Program-made: the position numbers and the translations under genes
From: an uncultured Amphritea sp.
GTDB taxonomy: Bacteria; Pseudomonadota; Gammaproteobacteria; Pseudomonadales; Balneatricaceae
Direction: 5' to 3'
Assembly: GCF_937127095.1 (NCBI RefSeq)
Contig: NZ_CAKZLP010000066.1
Location: forward strand, 62,001 to 126,000
Length of the DNA stretch: 64,000 nt
The notes under the pieces: model-generated
The model's database searches: none
The model's input: the letters and a program-made list of their open reading frames with translations, nothing else
Told to the model about the DNA's origin: nothing
Part shown: piece by piece, positions 8,776 through 18,912 of the stretch
Layout of the letters: the number at the start of each line of letters is the position of its first letter
How positions within the stretch are numbered: the stretch's first letter is position 1

Positions 8776-10467
8776 TCATTCCGGGTTATGCGCGCGCTGT
8801 AATGCCCGCTCGCTAACCGCTTGAATAATCGCATTCAGGCCGTTGCCTCTGGATGGACTCAGGTGACGCGTTAGCTGCAGCTGATCAAAATAATCTTTCA
8901 TATCAAATGCCAGAATCTGTTCTGGCTGGCGACCATTGACTGCCGCAAGTACCAGCGCTATGAGTCCGCGAATGATGCGGGCATCTGAATCCGCCGCAAA
9001 CCACAGCCTGCCCTCAGCGTCCTGACTCACCTGTAACCATGCGTCACTTTCACAGCCGTTTATACGATGCTCGTCTGTTTTCATTGCGGTGGTGAACGCT
9101 GGCAGTTGCTTACCCAGCTGCATGATCTCCCGATAACGATCATTCCAGTGTTTTAAAGGGGTGAGTTGAGCAAGGATATCACTGTCGCGGACTTCCCGGC
9201 CAAACGGAGAACTGTCAAAGATGGATTGTGTCGATATGGTTTCGGCCACTGCAAAGCTGCGCATCTGGCTAATTTGCTCCAGTGCCTGGGCAAAGCGTTC
9301 AACCTCTTCAAGGGTGTTGTAGAAACAGAACGATGCTCTGACTGTGCCGGGCAGCCCAAGCCGTTCCATCAATGGCATTGCGCAGTGGTGACCGGTGCGC
9401 AGGGCGATACCCTGTTGATCGAGCATCAGACCAACATCCTGCTGATGATGGCTGCTCAGCTGGAAAGATAGAATCGAGGTGCAGGCTGTTGGGCTGCCGA
9501 TACGGGTGAAGCCCGGGATAGCTGAGCATAGCTCAAGTGCTTTGCTCATCAGTGCCCGTTCATGACGTGCCAGTGCTTTGCGATCCAGTGCGCTGAGAAA
9601 ATGAATCGCTTCAGCCAGCCCCAGTGCACCGCTGATATTGGGTGTGCCCGCCTCAAACTTAAAAGGCAGGGCGTTATAGGTTGTGCCACTAAACGCCACG
9701 CGACTAATCATCTCACCACCGGCCTGCCAGGGGGGCATCGCTCCCAGAAGCTGTTGACGGCCGTAAAGTACGCCGATGCCGGTGGGAGCAAAGAGCTTGT
9801 GCCCGGAAAATAGATAGAAATCACATCCCAGCCGCTGCACATCGATTTCAAGATGGGGCGCTGCCTGAGCACCGTCGATCACCACCGCCGCGCCAACTGC
9901 TTTAGCCTGGCGCACCAGTCCGGCAACCGGGTTGATGGTGCCCAGGGCATTTGAGATATGGGTCAGGCTGACGATGCGGGTCCTATCGTTCAACAGTTCA
10001 GCAAAGCGCTGCAGATTGAGGTCGCCGTTTTCGTTGATGGGGACGACAGTGATCAGCGCGCCGGTTTGCTCCGCGACAATCTGCCAGGGGACGATATTGG
10101 CGTGGTGTTCCAGTTCCGTCAGCAGAATTTCATCGCCGGGTTGCAGCAGCGGGCGGGCATAACTCTGGGCGATCAGGTTGATCCCCTCGGTGGTGCCCCG
10201 GGTCCAGATGATTTCCTGCTCAGATGCTGCATTGATAAATGTTTTTACCGTGGTGCGTGCTGCTTCGAAGGCGCTGGTAGCGCGCTCACTGAGCTGATGC
10301 GCACCCCGGTGAACATTGGCATTCTGATGACGGTAGAACTGTTCAACAGCCCGAATCACCGTTTCCGGTTTCTGGCTGGTGGCCGCATTGTCCAGATAGA
10401 TCAGCGGGTGATCATTGATCTGCTGTTGCAGCGCCGGAAACTGTTGTCTGACTGAGTGTAGATCCAC
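8776..10467 (-). CDS. Cysteine desulfurase SufS fused to sulfur acceptor SufE
   Basis: Residues 1-405 are a SufS/CsdA-type PLP desulfurase: PLP lysine Lys224 in SGHKLF and active-site Cys362 in RTGHHCAMP. Residues about 425-560 are a SufE/CsdE domain with the persulfide-accepting Cys472 in HRINGCESDAWL. The enzyme removes sulfur from cysteine, and the fused SufE domain should accept it directly from Cys362. At 563 residues it equals the sum of the two families. No sufBCD genes are adjacent, so the role may be general sulfur transfer (as for CsdA-CsdE, which feeds TcdA in E. coli). The tcdA gene is only about 1.4 kb away, a suggestive neighbour. Confidence 0.92.
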   Translation of the reverse strand: MDLHSVRQQFPALQQQINDHPLIYLDNAATSQKPETVIRAVEQFYRHQNANVHRGAHQLSERATSAFEAARTTVKTFINAASEQEIIWTRGTTEGINLIAQSYARPLLQPGDEILLTELEHHANIVPWQIVAEQTGALITVVPINENGDLNLQRFAELLNDRTRIVSLTHISNALGTINPVAGLVRQAKAVGAAVVIDGAQAAPHLEIDVQRLGCDFYLFSGHKLFAPTGIGVLYGRQQLLGAMPPWQAGGEMISRVAFSGTTYNALPFKFEAGTPNISGALGLAEAIHFLSALDRKALARHERALMSKALELCSAIPGFTRIGSPTACTSILSFQLSSHHQQDVGLMLDQQGIALRTGHHCAMPLMERLGLPGTVRASFCFYNTLEEVERFAQALEQISQMRSFAVAETISTQSIFDSSPFGREVRDSDILAQLTPLKHWNDRYREIMQLGKQLPAFTTAMKTDEHRINGCESDAWLQVSQDAEGRLWFAADSDARIIRGLIALVLAAVNGRQPEQILAFDMKDYFDQLQLTRHLSPSRGNGLNAIIQAVSERALQRAHNPE

Positions 10468-10482
10468 AACGTTTTCCTGTTA

Positions 10483-10947
10483 TCAGCCTGCAGAGATGTT
10501 TTGAGACGAGCTCTTTTCAGAAGCGCTATTTTGATCAGCGCCATTCTGAGCGGTACTACTCAGCAGCTTATTAAGCTGACTTTGCCAGCGGGCAAACATC
10601 ATCGCACCGATAAACAACGCTACCACCAGCAGTGTTTCTGCCAGCGCGAGAGCGGCGCTGCTGTGTGCCGACATCGCTATGGTGACGGCGTGCATAAAAT
10701 AGACTGTAATAAAAAAGCATAGCCAGATATGGCCCCGCAGATGTTTCTTGAGTATGACCGGATAAAACAGCAGTAGTGGTACGGTTTGAAATGCCCAGAT
10801 ACTGTAAGGGTTGGCTATCTCATGTGGAAAGATGATCAGATGCCATGCCGTTAATAACAGAATCAGACCAAAATAGCTGAAGAGGGTAACGGCGCGGCTG
10901 ATAGCAACCTTTTTTGCGAGTGTGTTCTGCATTGTTTGATCCTGCAA
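10483..10947 (-). CDS. DUF2069 domain inner-membrane protein
   Basis: A 154-residue protein with four hydrophobic segments and the family pattern WHLIIFPHEIANPYSIWAFQ, followed by LLLFYPVILKKHLRGHIWLCF. The function of DUF2069 is unknown. It begins 3 bases after the wrbA-like gene ends, in an arsC-wrbA-DUF2069 operon order familiar from Pseudomonas. A second ATG at 10932 is possible. The C-terminus is a polar Ser/Ala-rich tail. Confidence 0.85.
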   Translation of the reverse strand: MQDQTMQNTLAKKVAISRAVTLFSYFGLILLLTAWHLIIFPHEIANPYSIWAFQTVPLLLFYPVILKKHLRGHIWLCFFITVYFMHAVTIAMSAHSSAALALAETLLVVALFIGAMMFARWQSQLNKLLSSTAQNGADQNSASEKSSSQNISAG

Positions 10948-10950
10948 TAT

Positions 10951-11547
<597 letters not shown>

Positions 11548-11895
11548 TCAGAGAATCTCCAGAACAGATTCAGGCGGACGACCGATACGGGCTTTACCCT
11601 GGGTGATAACGATAGGGCGTTCAATCAAACGGGGGAACTGCACCATCAGGTCGATAATCTGCTGATCACTGAGGCTGTCATCTTTAAGATTGTTCTCTTT
11701 ATACTCATCTTCACCCTTGCGCAGCAGCTCACGGGGCGCGATACCCAGCTGTGTGATCACCTCAGTCAGTTGTGCGGCGGTCGGTGGATTTTCCAGATAG
11801 AGGCGCACCTCAGGGATGACATTATTCTCTTCCAGCAACGCCAGGGTTGCACGGGATTTAGAACAGCGTGGGTTGTGATAGATCTCAACAGTCAT
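11548..11895 (-). CDS. arsC: Arsenate reductase, glutaredoxin-dependent (ArsC family)
   Basis: A 115-residue thioredoxin-fold protein with the catalytic cysteine in NPRCSKSRATLALL (Cys11) and the family C-terminus QGKARIGRPPESVLEIL. This supports the ArsC (not Spx/YffB) branch. No ars regulator or arsenite pump is nearby, so the role may be housekeeping. First gene of the arsC-wrbA-DUF2069 operon. Confidence 0.9.
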   Translation of the reverse strand: MTVEIYHNPRCSKSRATLALLEENNVIPEVRLYLENPPTAAQLTEVITQLGIAPRELLRKGEDEYKENNLKDDSLSDQQIIDLMVQFPRLIERPIVITQGKARIGRPPESVLEIL

Positions 11896-12019
11896 GAAAC
11901 GTATCCTGTTAGTAACGGCAGATAGTATGGTTAGTGCGATATTGTATACAGCTTAGCTACCAGCCTAAAGAGCAGCAGGGTATTATATCGGTTTAATTCA
12001 TCAACACAGGATCGTTGTG

Positions 12020-13243
12020 ATGAGTAATCATCTGTTAACCCTGCGGAGCGTCTGGCATTTCATTCTCTATCTTGCCCGCCAGTTCGTCATCAATAAGGGG
12101 GTGCTGAACGCTTCTGCCCTGACCTATACCACGTTGTTTGCGGTGGTTCCATTGATGACTGTCTCCTACGCAATGCTGGCGGCTATTCCCTCATTTCAGG
12201 AAGCCGGGCCGCAACTGCAAGGCTGGATCTTTGAAAACTTTGTCCCGGCAACCGGCGCGGTGGTGCAGGAATATCTGAGTGATTTTGCCGCCCAGGCAAG
12301 CAAACTGACTGCTGTCGGTTTGATCTTTCTGTTTGTTACATCGATTATGATGATGAAAAATATTGAAGCTGCATTTAACCGTATCTGGCGAGTCAGTGAA
12401 CCGCGTAAGGGGATGTCCAGTTTTCTACTGTACTGGGCGGTACTGAGTCTCGGGCCGATTCTGATCGGTGTAGGGTTGCTGGTTAGTTCCTATATCGCGT
12501 CTATGTCACTGTTCACCAGTGCGACGGAGCTGGTGGGTAAGGCTCGGCTATTGTCGGTGTTGCCGGTTGCGATGTCTGCCGCTGCGTTTACTCTGTTATA
12601 TGCTGCCGTGCCTAATTGTAAGGTGCCGCTGGGTAATGCGGTGATCGGCGGGTTGGTGGTTGCACTCCTGTTTGAAACGGCCAAGCGTGCATTTGCGTTT
12701 TTTGTCACCCAGTTTCCCTCCTACGAGCTGATATACGGTGCCTTTGCTGCGGTACCCCTGTTTCTGGCCTGGATATTCATCTCCTGGACAATTATTTTGC
12801 TGGGGGCCGAGTTGAGTCGGGCGCTGTCGGTTTACCGTGACCATCGGCGGGGCAGACACTATTCTCATCTGCATACCATGGTGGCGGTATTGCAACGGTT
12901 GTGGCAGGCTCAGCAGCTTGGCGAGACACTGTCTGACCGACAGTTGCTGCAGCAGGTTAGCGGGCTTGAACAAAATGAGTGGGACAGTTATAGCACGATT
13001 TTACTGGATGCTTCGGTGATCAGCCGTACTGATAGAGGGGGCTATATACTGGCTCGTGATATGGGGAGCTTTACCCTGGAGCAACTGAATCAGCTGCTGC
13101 CCTGGCCGCTGCCGGAACGCTCTGCCGTAGAGACTGAAGATGGTTGGCAGAATGAACTGGATCAGCGCTTAGAAAATCTGAGCCAGCAGCGCCAGGAGCA
13201 ACTCAGCCTGACGCTTGAACAGTTGTTTGCTGAAACCACCTGA
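12020..13243 (+). CDS. YihY/BrkB family inner-membrane protein
   Basis: A 408-residue protein with about six membrane segments in the first 290 residues and the family signatures NASALTYTTLFAVVPLMTVSY and ELIYGAFAAVPLFLAWIFISW, followed by a 110-residue cytosolic tail. Once called ribonuclease BN in error; the true function is unknown. The frame allows a GTG at 12017 directly before the ATG at 12020; AGG at 12008-12010 serves either start. Divergent from arsC. Confidence 0.9.
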   Translation: MSNHLLTLRSVWHFILYLARQFVINKGVLNASALTYTTLFAVVPLMTVSYAMLAAIPSFQEAGPQLQGWIFENFVPATGAVVQEYLSDFAAQASKLTAVGLIFLFVTSIMMMKNIEAAFNRIWRVSEPRKGMSSFLLYWAVLSLGPILIGVGLLVSSYIASMSLFTSATELVGKARLLSVLPVAMSAAAFTLLYAAVPNCKVPLGNAVIGGLVVALLFETAKRAFAFFVTQFPSYELIYGAFAAVPLFLAWIFISWTIILLGAELSRALSVYRDHRRGRHYSHLHTMVAVLQRLWQAQQLGETLSDRQLLQQVSGLEQNEWDSYSTILLDASVISRTDRGGYILARDMGSFTLEQLNQLLPWPLPERSAVETEDGWQNELDQRLENLSQQRQEQLSLTLEQLFAETT

Positions 13244-13305
13244 GACATTTAACCACTGCTCGTAGTGAGCAGCTATCATTACAGTGTTGTAGAGGAATCG
13301 AAACT

Positions 13306-13575
13306 ATGCAGTGTTTGCACGCATTTATCAGTGGCCGTGTGCAGGGGGTCTGGTTTCGCCAGTCCACACTTGAGGCTGCTCAGGCACATGGCTTAACCGG
13401 TTGGGTACGTAATCTTGATGATGGCCGGGTAGAGGTCATGGCCTGCGGTAACGAGCATGGGCTGATGCAGCTTGAAGCGTGGTTGAGTTTAGGCCCTGCA
13501 CTGGCCTCTGTTGCAGAGGTTAAAAGCGAACGGGCTGAAACGGCGGAAGCGTTTGACGGTTTTGTGATTCGCTGA
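13306..13575 (+). CDS. acyP: Acylphosphatase
   Basis: Small (89 residues) enzyme that hydrolyses acyl phosphates. The motifs are complete: ISGRVQGVWFRQST, with the phosphate-binding loop and catalytic Arg, and GLTGWVRNLDDGRVEV, with the catalytic Asn. Shine-Dalgarno AGAGG lies upstream. Convergent with the lytic transglycosylase gene, 59 bp away. Confidence 0.96.
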   Translation: MQCLHAFISGRVQGVWFRQSTLEAAQAHGLTGWVRNLDDGRVEVMACGNEHGLMQLEAWLSLGPALASVAEVKSERAETAEAFDGFVIR

Positions 13576-13634
13576 TGGTTTCTTATAATGTGTACTGCCC
13601 TGGATAAAACCGGCTAGATGCTGCGTTTTCAGGT

Positions 13635-14192
13635 TTAGTCTTCGTAGCGACGCTGATTGCGGTACACTTTTTCCGGGTACCATACTTTTCCGTAGCTGCC
13701 GTTGTAGCGTGCCAGGGCCTCGGTCATATTGCCTTTTGAACGCTGCAGATAGTATTTGAGAATAGTCGAACCGTAACGCAGGTTGGTCTGAATGTTGGTG
13801 AGATTATCATCGCTGCGGCCGATCTCTTTTTTCCAGAAAGGCATCACCTGCATCAGTCCCTGTGCGCCCACCACTGATACTGCAAACCGGTTGAAGCGAC
13901 TCTCTGTATGGATAACGCCCAGGATTAATGACACAGGTAACTCAACCCGGTCGGCTTCGGCATGAACGGTGCGCAAAATGTCAATCCGTTCGAGATCATC
14001 TTTGACATAACGGTTTGTTCGTCCGGACATATCGGTCAGCCATACTTCTGCGTCAAACCGGTCGGTGAAGCTATTGCTCTGTGCAAATGCCTGCTTTAGC
14101 GCATCCCGCAACGCAGGGTCTACTTCTTCTGCTGCAGCCATCGCAGGCAGTGACAGTGAAAAAAACAGTAGCAGAGTTATTGTCAGTCGCAC
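13635..14192 (-). CDS. Lytic transglycosylase, SLT domain
   Basis: A 185-residue exported enzyme that cleaves peptidoglycan glycan strands. The signal peptide MRLTITLLLFFSLSLPAMA ends near residue 20. The SLT domain starts near residue 90 with ILGVIHTESRFNRFAVS, where the Glu of HTES is the catalytic residue, followed by GAQGLMQVMPFW and the late ALARYNGSYG motif. The cleaved sequence has no lipobox, so it should be a free periplasmic protein. The specific class (MltE/Slt-like) is not resolved. Confidence 0.9.
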   Translation of the reverse strand: MRLTITLLLFFSLSLPAMAAAEEVDPALRDALKQAFAQSNSFTDRFDAEVWLTDMSGRTNRYVKDDLERIDILRTVHAEADRVELPVSLILGVIHTESRFNRFAVSVVGAQGLMQVMPFWKKEIGRSDDNLTNIQTNLRYGSTILKYYLQRSKGNMTEALARYNGSYGKVWYPEKVYRNQRRYED

Positions 14193-14292
14193 AGACAGCT
14201 TCCATCCATCATAAATCAGTCAAAGTAGAGTATTAGTCGGGACAGTTAAACTAAAATCGCCACTCACTTTGTTTATCATGCCCCGGGTCATT

Positions 14293-14595
14293 TTAAATCA
14301 CGGCTTCAAATCCTTCAAATTGTGGCGGACCCAGATAGATATCTCTGCGAGAGCCTGCATTGGCGTGAGCTTTTTTAAATGCATCGGATTTAAGCCAGCC
14401 TTCAAATGCCGCTTTATCTTCCCATACTGCGTGGGATGACATCAGGGTGTGATCCTCTTTGCTCTCTCCCTGCAGTAGATTAAAGGAGATAAAGCCGGGT
14501 ACTGTTTCAAGGTGGCTGTCACGGTTTTGCCAGATCTCAATAAAGTCCTGTTCATGGCCTGGCTTAATCCGAAAGCGGTTCATAGCGATATACAT
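14293..14595 (-). CDS. Antibiotic biosynthesis monooxygenase (ABM) domain protein
   Basis: A 100-residue single ABM-fold protein. The pattern NRFRIKPGHEQDFIEIWQNR, followed by VPGFISFNLLQG and the VWEDKAAFEGWLKSDAF helix, is typical of the ABM/HmoA group, some of which degrade heme. The catalytic role here is not certain. Stands alone between the transglycosylase and the PhnD-like gene. Confidence 0.82.
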   Translation of the reverse strand: MYIAMNRFRIKPGHEQDFIEIWQNRDSHLETVPGFISFNLLQGESKEDHTLMSSHAVWEDKAAFEGWLKSDAFKKAHANAGSRRDIYLGPPQFEGFEAVI

Positions 14596-14655
14596 AGGTA
14601 TGGGTATCCTTTGATTAACGTGGCATTGGTTGGTTACAGCCTTGCGCCGGTGGAG

Positions 14656-15384
14656 CTATTTTCCACGGAGTATTTTAACCATATCAATAATGCTTTGCTC
14701 AGTCGGTTTTTTCCAGCCCTGAATTTTCAGTATTTCCAGAACCTGTGCACCTTTCGGATCGTCACTCATTGCCTGAAGCTGTTGTCTCATTATGCTGATA
14801 TGCGGTTTAAGCTGTGGTGCAGCTAGCAGCAACGGATAGGCTTTATGTAGATTGCTGCGGGCCAGAAGATTAACCGAGGACAGGCTCAATGGAGAGAGTT
14901 GCTCCATAAACTGTTTACTTAGCAGGGCGTAGGGCAGATCTCCCTGTTGTACCGCTTTAAGCAGTTGCAGCCAGTTATCGCGGTATGCCATCGCAGCGGG
15001 GCGAATCTGTTTCTGCGTCAGTGTCGTCAGGCCAAGGCGGTTAGCAAAGGTTCCTTTGATGCCGCCGAGTGGGCTGTCCTGAATACCACTGAGGCGATGT
15101 AGCGTCGCTGCAGGGCCGGATACGATGGCAACCTCTTCGTAGATCCCGGCCGGTTGCATCAGAGGGATAAAGCGAAACTCGCGGATCAGTGTCGGGATCA
15201 GTTCGGGAGTGCAGTAGATGATCTCAGCCTGAGAAAATTCCTGTTGGTAGTCTTCAGCAGTGCCGCTGATGACCGGACTCAGGGCTAATCCGGTTGCGCG
15301 GCTCAGGTAGATTGCAAACTCATACCAGCGTTCGGAGTTCTGAGCCGTATCACTTGGGGGAACCAGAAGACGGATTTTATCCAT
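14656..15384 (-). CDS. PhnD-like substrate-binding-domain protein without signal peptide
   Basis: A 242-residue protein with features of the PhnD/phosphonate-binding family of periplasmic-binding folds: IRLLVPPSDTAQNSERWYEFAIYLSRATG at the start, an EIIYCTPELIPTLIREF segment near residues 74-90, and GIKGTFANRLGLTTLTQK in the second lobe. No N-terminal export signal is visible and no ABC transporter genes adjoin, so it may act in the cytosol or have another role. It lies downstream of proS, beyond a terminator. Similar orphan PhnD-like genes occur in other Gammaproteobacteria; function unknown. Confidence 0.65.
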   Translation of the reverse strand: MDKIRLLVPPSDTAQNSERWYEFAIYLSRATGLALSPVISGTAEDYQQEFSQAEIIYCTPELIPTLIREFRFIPLMQPAGIYEEVAIVSGPAATLHRLSGIQDSPLGGIKGTFANRLGLTTLTQKQIRPAAMAYRDNWLQLLKAVQQGDLPYALLSKQFMEQLSPLSLSSVNLLARSNLHKAYPLLLAAPQLKPHISIMRQQLQAMSDDPKGAQVLEILKIQGWKKPTEQSIIDMVKILRGK

Positions 15385-15455
15385 GAACAGATACCAGTGC
15401 AGGTTTTACTGAGAGACCGTGAGCCTTGAATGACACTCAGCGCTTAATTACAGAC

Positions 15456-15482
15456 CAAAAAAAGCAGGCCTGAGGCCTGCTT
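15456..15482 (-). terminator. Intrinsic terminator of proS
   Basis: Perfect 9-bp stem AAGCAGGCC/GGCCTGCTT (15462-15470 and 15474-15482) with a 3-base loop. On the minus strand it is followed by a run of T (A7 at 15457-15463 on the plus strand). Lies 8 bases beyond the proS stop. Confidence 0.92.
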
Positions 15483-15489
15483 ATCGGGT

Positions 15490-17211
15490 TTACTTAGTCA
15501 CTGTGCGCTCGATAAACCCGCTCAACTCAGCCAACGGGATCTCCTGCTTTTCAGAATCCCGGCGACCTTTGTATTCCAGCGTGCCTGCTTCCAGACCCCG
15601 GTCGGAGATGACGATGCGGTGTGGGATGCCCATCAGTTCCATATCGGCCATTTTCACGCCAGGGCTGACCTTAGGACGGTCATCCAGAATGACTTCGTAG
15701 CCAGCCTGAGTCAGCTCTGCATAGAGTTTGTCAGCCTGTTCGCGCACCACATCAGATTTTTCATACTTCAGCGCGACCAGCGCGATGCTGAAAGGAGCAA
15801 TAGCCTCTGGCCAGATAATGCCGTTGCTATCGTAGTTTTGCTCAATTGCCGCAGCCACCACGCGGGTGACACCGATACCATAGCAGCCCATATCCATAGT
15901 GACCGCTTTGCCATTTTCATCCAGAACAGTGGCGTTCAGTGCTTTGGCATACTGCTGACCCAGCTGGAAAATATGACCGACTTCGATACCGCGTTTGATA
16001 ACGATCTTACCCTGGCCACATGGGCTTGGGTCGCCTTCGACAACGTTGCGCAGGTCTGCCACTTCAGGCAGGGCAACATCACGCTCCCAGTTGATGCCGA
16101 AATAGTGTTTGCCTTCGATGTTAGCGCCAGCGCCGAAGTCTGACATCTGCGCGACGGTGCGGTCAACGATGCAGGGAATTGGCAGGTTTACCGGCCCCAG
16201 TGAACCCGGACCCGCACCGATCAGTGCTTTGATCGATTCTTCATCGGCCATCTCCAGAGGTTCAGCAACCTGAGATAGCTTTTCAGCTTTAATCTCGTTC
16301 AGGTCGTGATCACCCCGCACCAGCAGTGCAACGAAGTCGGCTTCGCACTCTTCAGAGGCTTTGACAAACAGGGTTTTAATCGTTTTCTCGATGGGCAGTC
16401 CATGCTGTTCAACCAGTTGCGCGATGGTTTTGGCATTGGGCGTCTCAACCAGTGTCATCGCTTCTGTGGGGGCTGCACGCTCGCCTGCCGGTGCCAGTGC
16501 TTCCGCTTTTTCAATGTTAGCGGCAAAGTCACTGCTGTCGGAGAAGGCGATATCATCTTCACCAGAGTCCGCCAGTACATGGAATTCGTGAGATGAATTA
16601 CCCCCGATAGAGCCGTTGTCTGCCAGCACTGGACGGTAGTCCAGACCGATACGGTCAAAAATTTTGCAGTAGGTCTGGTGCATCAGATCATAGGTCTGTT
16701 GCAGCGACTCTAGGTTGCAGTGGAAGGAGTATGCGTCCTTCATAATAAATTCACGTGAACGCATTATGCCGAAGCGTGGACGCACTTCGTCGCGAAATTT
16801 GGTTTGAATCTGGTAGAAGTTTGCGGGCAACTGCTTGTAACTGTGAATCTCGTTGCGCACCATATCGGTAATCACTTCTTCGTGAGTCGGGCCAACACAG
16901 AATTCACGGTTGTGACGGTCATGCACTCTTAGTAGTTCAGGGCCGTATTTTTCCCAGCGACCTGACTCCTGCCAAAGTTCAGCGGGTTGAATCGCAGGCA
17001 TCAGAACTTCCTGGGCACCCGACTTGTCCATCTCTTCGCGCACAATCCGTTCAACTTTACGCAGGGTACGCAGGCCTGTTGGCAGCCAGTTATACAGGCC
17101 GGCGGCGACTTTACGGACCATTCCTGAGCGCAGCATCAGCTGGTGGCTGATAACTTCCGCGTCAGATGGTGTTTCTTTCAGTGTTGCAATCAGAAATTGG
17201 CTGGCTCGCAT
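15490..17211 (-). CDS. proS: Prolyl-tRNA synthetase
   Basis: Class II synthetase that charges tRNA-Pro. Bacterial type with an inserted editing (YbaK-like) domain, here about residues 230-385. Motif 1 spans [28 protein letters not shown], motif 2 is [23 protein letters not shown] and motif 3 is [18 protein letters not shown]. The C-terminal anticodon-binding domain carries [21 protein letters not shown]. 573 residues matches E. coli (572). Own terminator downstream; the upstream gap to the lipoprotein gene is 138 bp. Confidence 0.98.
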   Translation of the reverse strand: MRASQFLIATLKETPSDAEVISHQLMLRSGMVRKVAAGLYNWLPTGLRTLRKVERIVREEMDKSGAQEVLMPAIQPAELWQESGRWEKYGPELLRVHDRHNREFCVGPTHEEVITDMVRNEIHSYKQLPANFYQIQTKFRDEVRPRFGIMRSREFIMKDAYSFHCNLESLQQTYDLMHQTYCKIFDRIGLDYRPVLADNGSIGGNSSHEFHVLADSGEDDIAFSDSSDFAANIEKAEALAPAGERAAPTEAMTLVETPNAKTIAQLVEQHGLPIEKTIKTLFVKASEECEADFVALLVRGDHDLNEIKAEKLSQVAEPLEMADEESIKALIGAGPGSLGPVNLPIPCIVDRTVAQMSDFGAGANIEGKHYFGINWERDVALPEVADLRNVVEGDPSPCGQGKIVIKRGIEVGHIFQLGQQYAKALNATVLDENGKAVTMDMGCYGIGVTRVVAAAIEQNYDSNGIIWPEAIAPFSIALVALKYEKSDVVREQADKLYAELTQAGYEVILDDRPKVSPGVKMADMELMGIPHRIVISDRGLEAGTLEYKGRRDSEKQEIPLAELSGFIERTVTK

Positions 17212-17349
17212 AGATTTTATAAACCTGAAATCGGATAGATAATTTTAGCCAAACATTGTATGTGTCCCTCAGGTCTGGAACAAGGGTCAGGGGGAAGTAA
17301 AAAGCATAAAAGCGGTTGAAATACGGTTAATTGCCAGCGACGCTGGCAT

Positions 17350-18774
17350 CTACAGGCCGAGCTTTTCAAGGATCAGCGGATCGTCAAAGTGAAGTGTGCC
17401 GATAAAGCGGATCGCATGATCACCGGGGCGGCGCAGAGCTCCGGGATTACTGATCCCCATGGGCCAGAACAACCAGCGTTCGGGGCGCTCAGAGCCCGCT
17501 ACATAACCCTCAGGGTTGAATACTGAACGCGGGCTATCTTTCGTGGCTAGCTGCAGCAGGTCGGTAAATGGCAGAAGTTGATACTGCTTTGAACCAGACG
17601 GTGTCAGATCACTCTTCTGGCTTGCGATCAGCAGGTGGGAGTTGGATGTCAGAGAGATCAGTTGCCGCCCTTTGTCGGTGTGTAAGACAAAGGTAGGTTC
17701 CCGATAAAGTTCGGTAGTCGCTGTATAACGTTGTTCTTCTGGCAGAATAAGGCTGTACCAGCAACCACACAGATGGATACTGTCATAGGCCAGAACCTCC
17801 CCGGATTGAGTCAGATGAACCCGGAATATAACTGCGTCATGCTTACCGGCGACCAGATCGAAAAGGCCAGTGGGCTGACGTTCAGGAAACCAGATCAAAT
17901 AGTTGAGTTGTAGGGTGGTCTGCTGATGATAGATACCGTGACTAAGATAGGTGAAGCTGACCGGCAACTGATTCACCTGAAGACCGGTTTCATCCCAGTA
18001 AGGGTGTCCCGGCCGGTTAACCGGTTGATTGTCGGGTAACCGCCATAGCGGGGCGTGATAGTCAAACAGAGCTTGTTCGATAGCGGGAGGGAGTGTTGCT
18101 ATGCCCAGGCTGTTTCGCGCGGCTGCTTTCAGGTCGGGTGCGCTTGTTTGTATGATCTGAGGTGTGTAAGTCTGCCATGCGCTGTTTTGCAACTCGTCAG
18201 GTTGCTGTTGCAGCCATTGATGTTCCCGAATAACTCCCTGTTTAAATAGCAGGGCCGTCAGTGGGTATAGTCCGGCTATACGGGCAAGGGGCTGATAATC
18301 ATTGTCCGCAGGTAGGCTATCTAACCATTGGCGGGTGTTATCGGGGGTAAGTAGTTGTTGTTGCACCAGTTCTTCACTGCATCCATCGATATAACTGCCG
18401 GGATCTGCAACATTAAAGTGTTGCTGCCACTGTTGTCGTTGGCTGGCCGGAAGAAGCTGGCTTTCCCGTGTCAGACTGGCTGATGCCAGATGCGACATGT
18501 AGCTCAGCAGGTCACCCAGTTGCGGGTCGGACAGTTCAGTCTGGTGGGCGAAGTGATCAACCAGCCGGTTGCTGCGTAACCAGGGGGCACCCGGCATCAC
18601 TTCACCCTGCTGGATGCCGATGTGACGGATACTAAGCTGCTGCAACGCGGTCAGTGCCGGAATACAACTAGCGGATAGTTTGTTGTCAGGCAGTGTTGGC
18701 TGTAGGTTCTGACTGCAGCCAGAGGCAACAAAAGCAAAGAGGAGCAATAGAGTCAGTATCACCATGCGCATCAT
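17350..18774 (-). CDS. Putative lipoprotein, unknown function
   Basis: A 474-residue protein with a clear lipoprotein signal: hydrophobic MVILTLLLLFAFVASGC with the lipobox ASGC and lipidated Cys20, followed by SQN, which favours the outer membrane. The rest shows no recognised domain. It is rich in Gln, Leu and Trp and includes a WYSLILPEEQ stretch and a C-terminal PMGISNPGALRRPGDHAI. Orphan gene 138 bp upstream of proS, same strand. A small palindrome (TGCCAGC/GCTGGCA, 17332-17348) follows the stop but lacks a T-run. Confidence 0.75.
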   Translation of the reverse strand: MMRMVILTLLLLFAFVASGCSQNLQPTLPDNKLSASCIPALTALQQLSIRHIGIQQGEVMPGAPWLRSNRLVDHFAHQTELSDPQLGDLLSYMSHLASASLTRESQLLPASQRQQWQQHFNVADPGSYIDGCSEELVQQQLLTPDNTRQWLDSLPADNDYQPLARIAGLYPLTALLFKQGVIREHQWLQQQPDELQNSAWQTYTPQIIQTSAPDLKAAARNSLGIATLPPAIEQALFDYHAPLWRLPDNQPVNRPGHPYWDETGLQVNQLPVSFTYLSHGIYHQQTTLQLNYLIWFPERQPTGLFDLVAGKHDAVIFRVHLTQSGEVLAYDSIHLCGCWYSLILPEEQRYTATTELYREPTFVLHTDKGRQLISLTSNSHLLIASQKSDLTPSGSKQYQLLPFTDLLQLATKDSPRSVFNPEGYVAGSERPERWLFWPMGISNPGALRRPGDHAIRFIGTLHFDDPLILEKLGL

Positions 18775-18912
18775 GAATTCTGTTACCCGTTTGGCTTTCG
18801 TATAGATTAAAGTCTTTAGTGACTGAACATATGGAAGATAGTTGATCTGTCGCCTTGGAGCTACTCACCGCAGGCATTATAATCTCGCCTTCTATTATTC
18901 CGGTAAACCGAT

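Noticed and set aside
9958..10455. 165-residue frame antisense to the SufS domain
   Set aside because: The opposite strand encodes an intact desulfurase with its active residues; this is a shadow.
17332..17348. TGCCAGC/GCTGGCA palindrome as terminator of the lipoprotein gene
   Set aside because: No T-run on the minus strand after the stem; strength uncertain.
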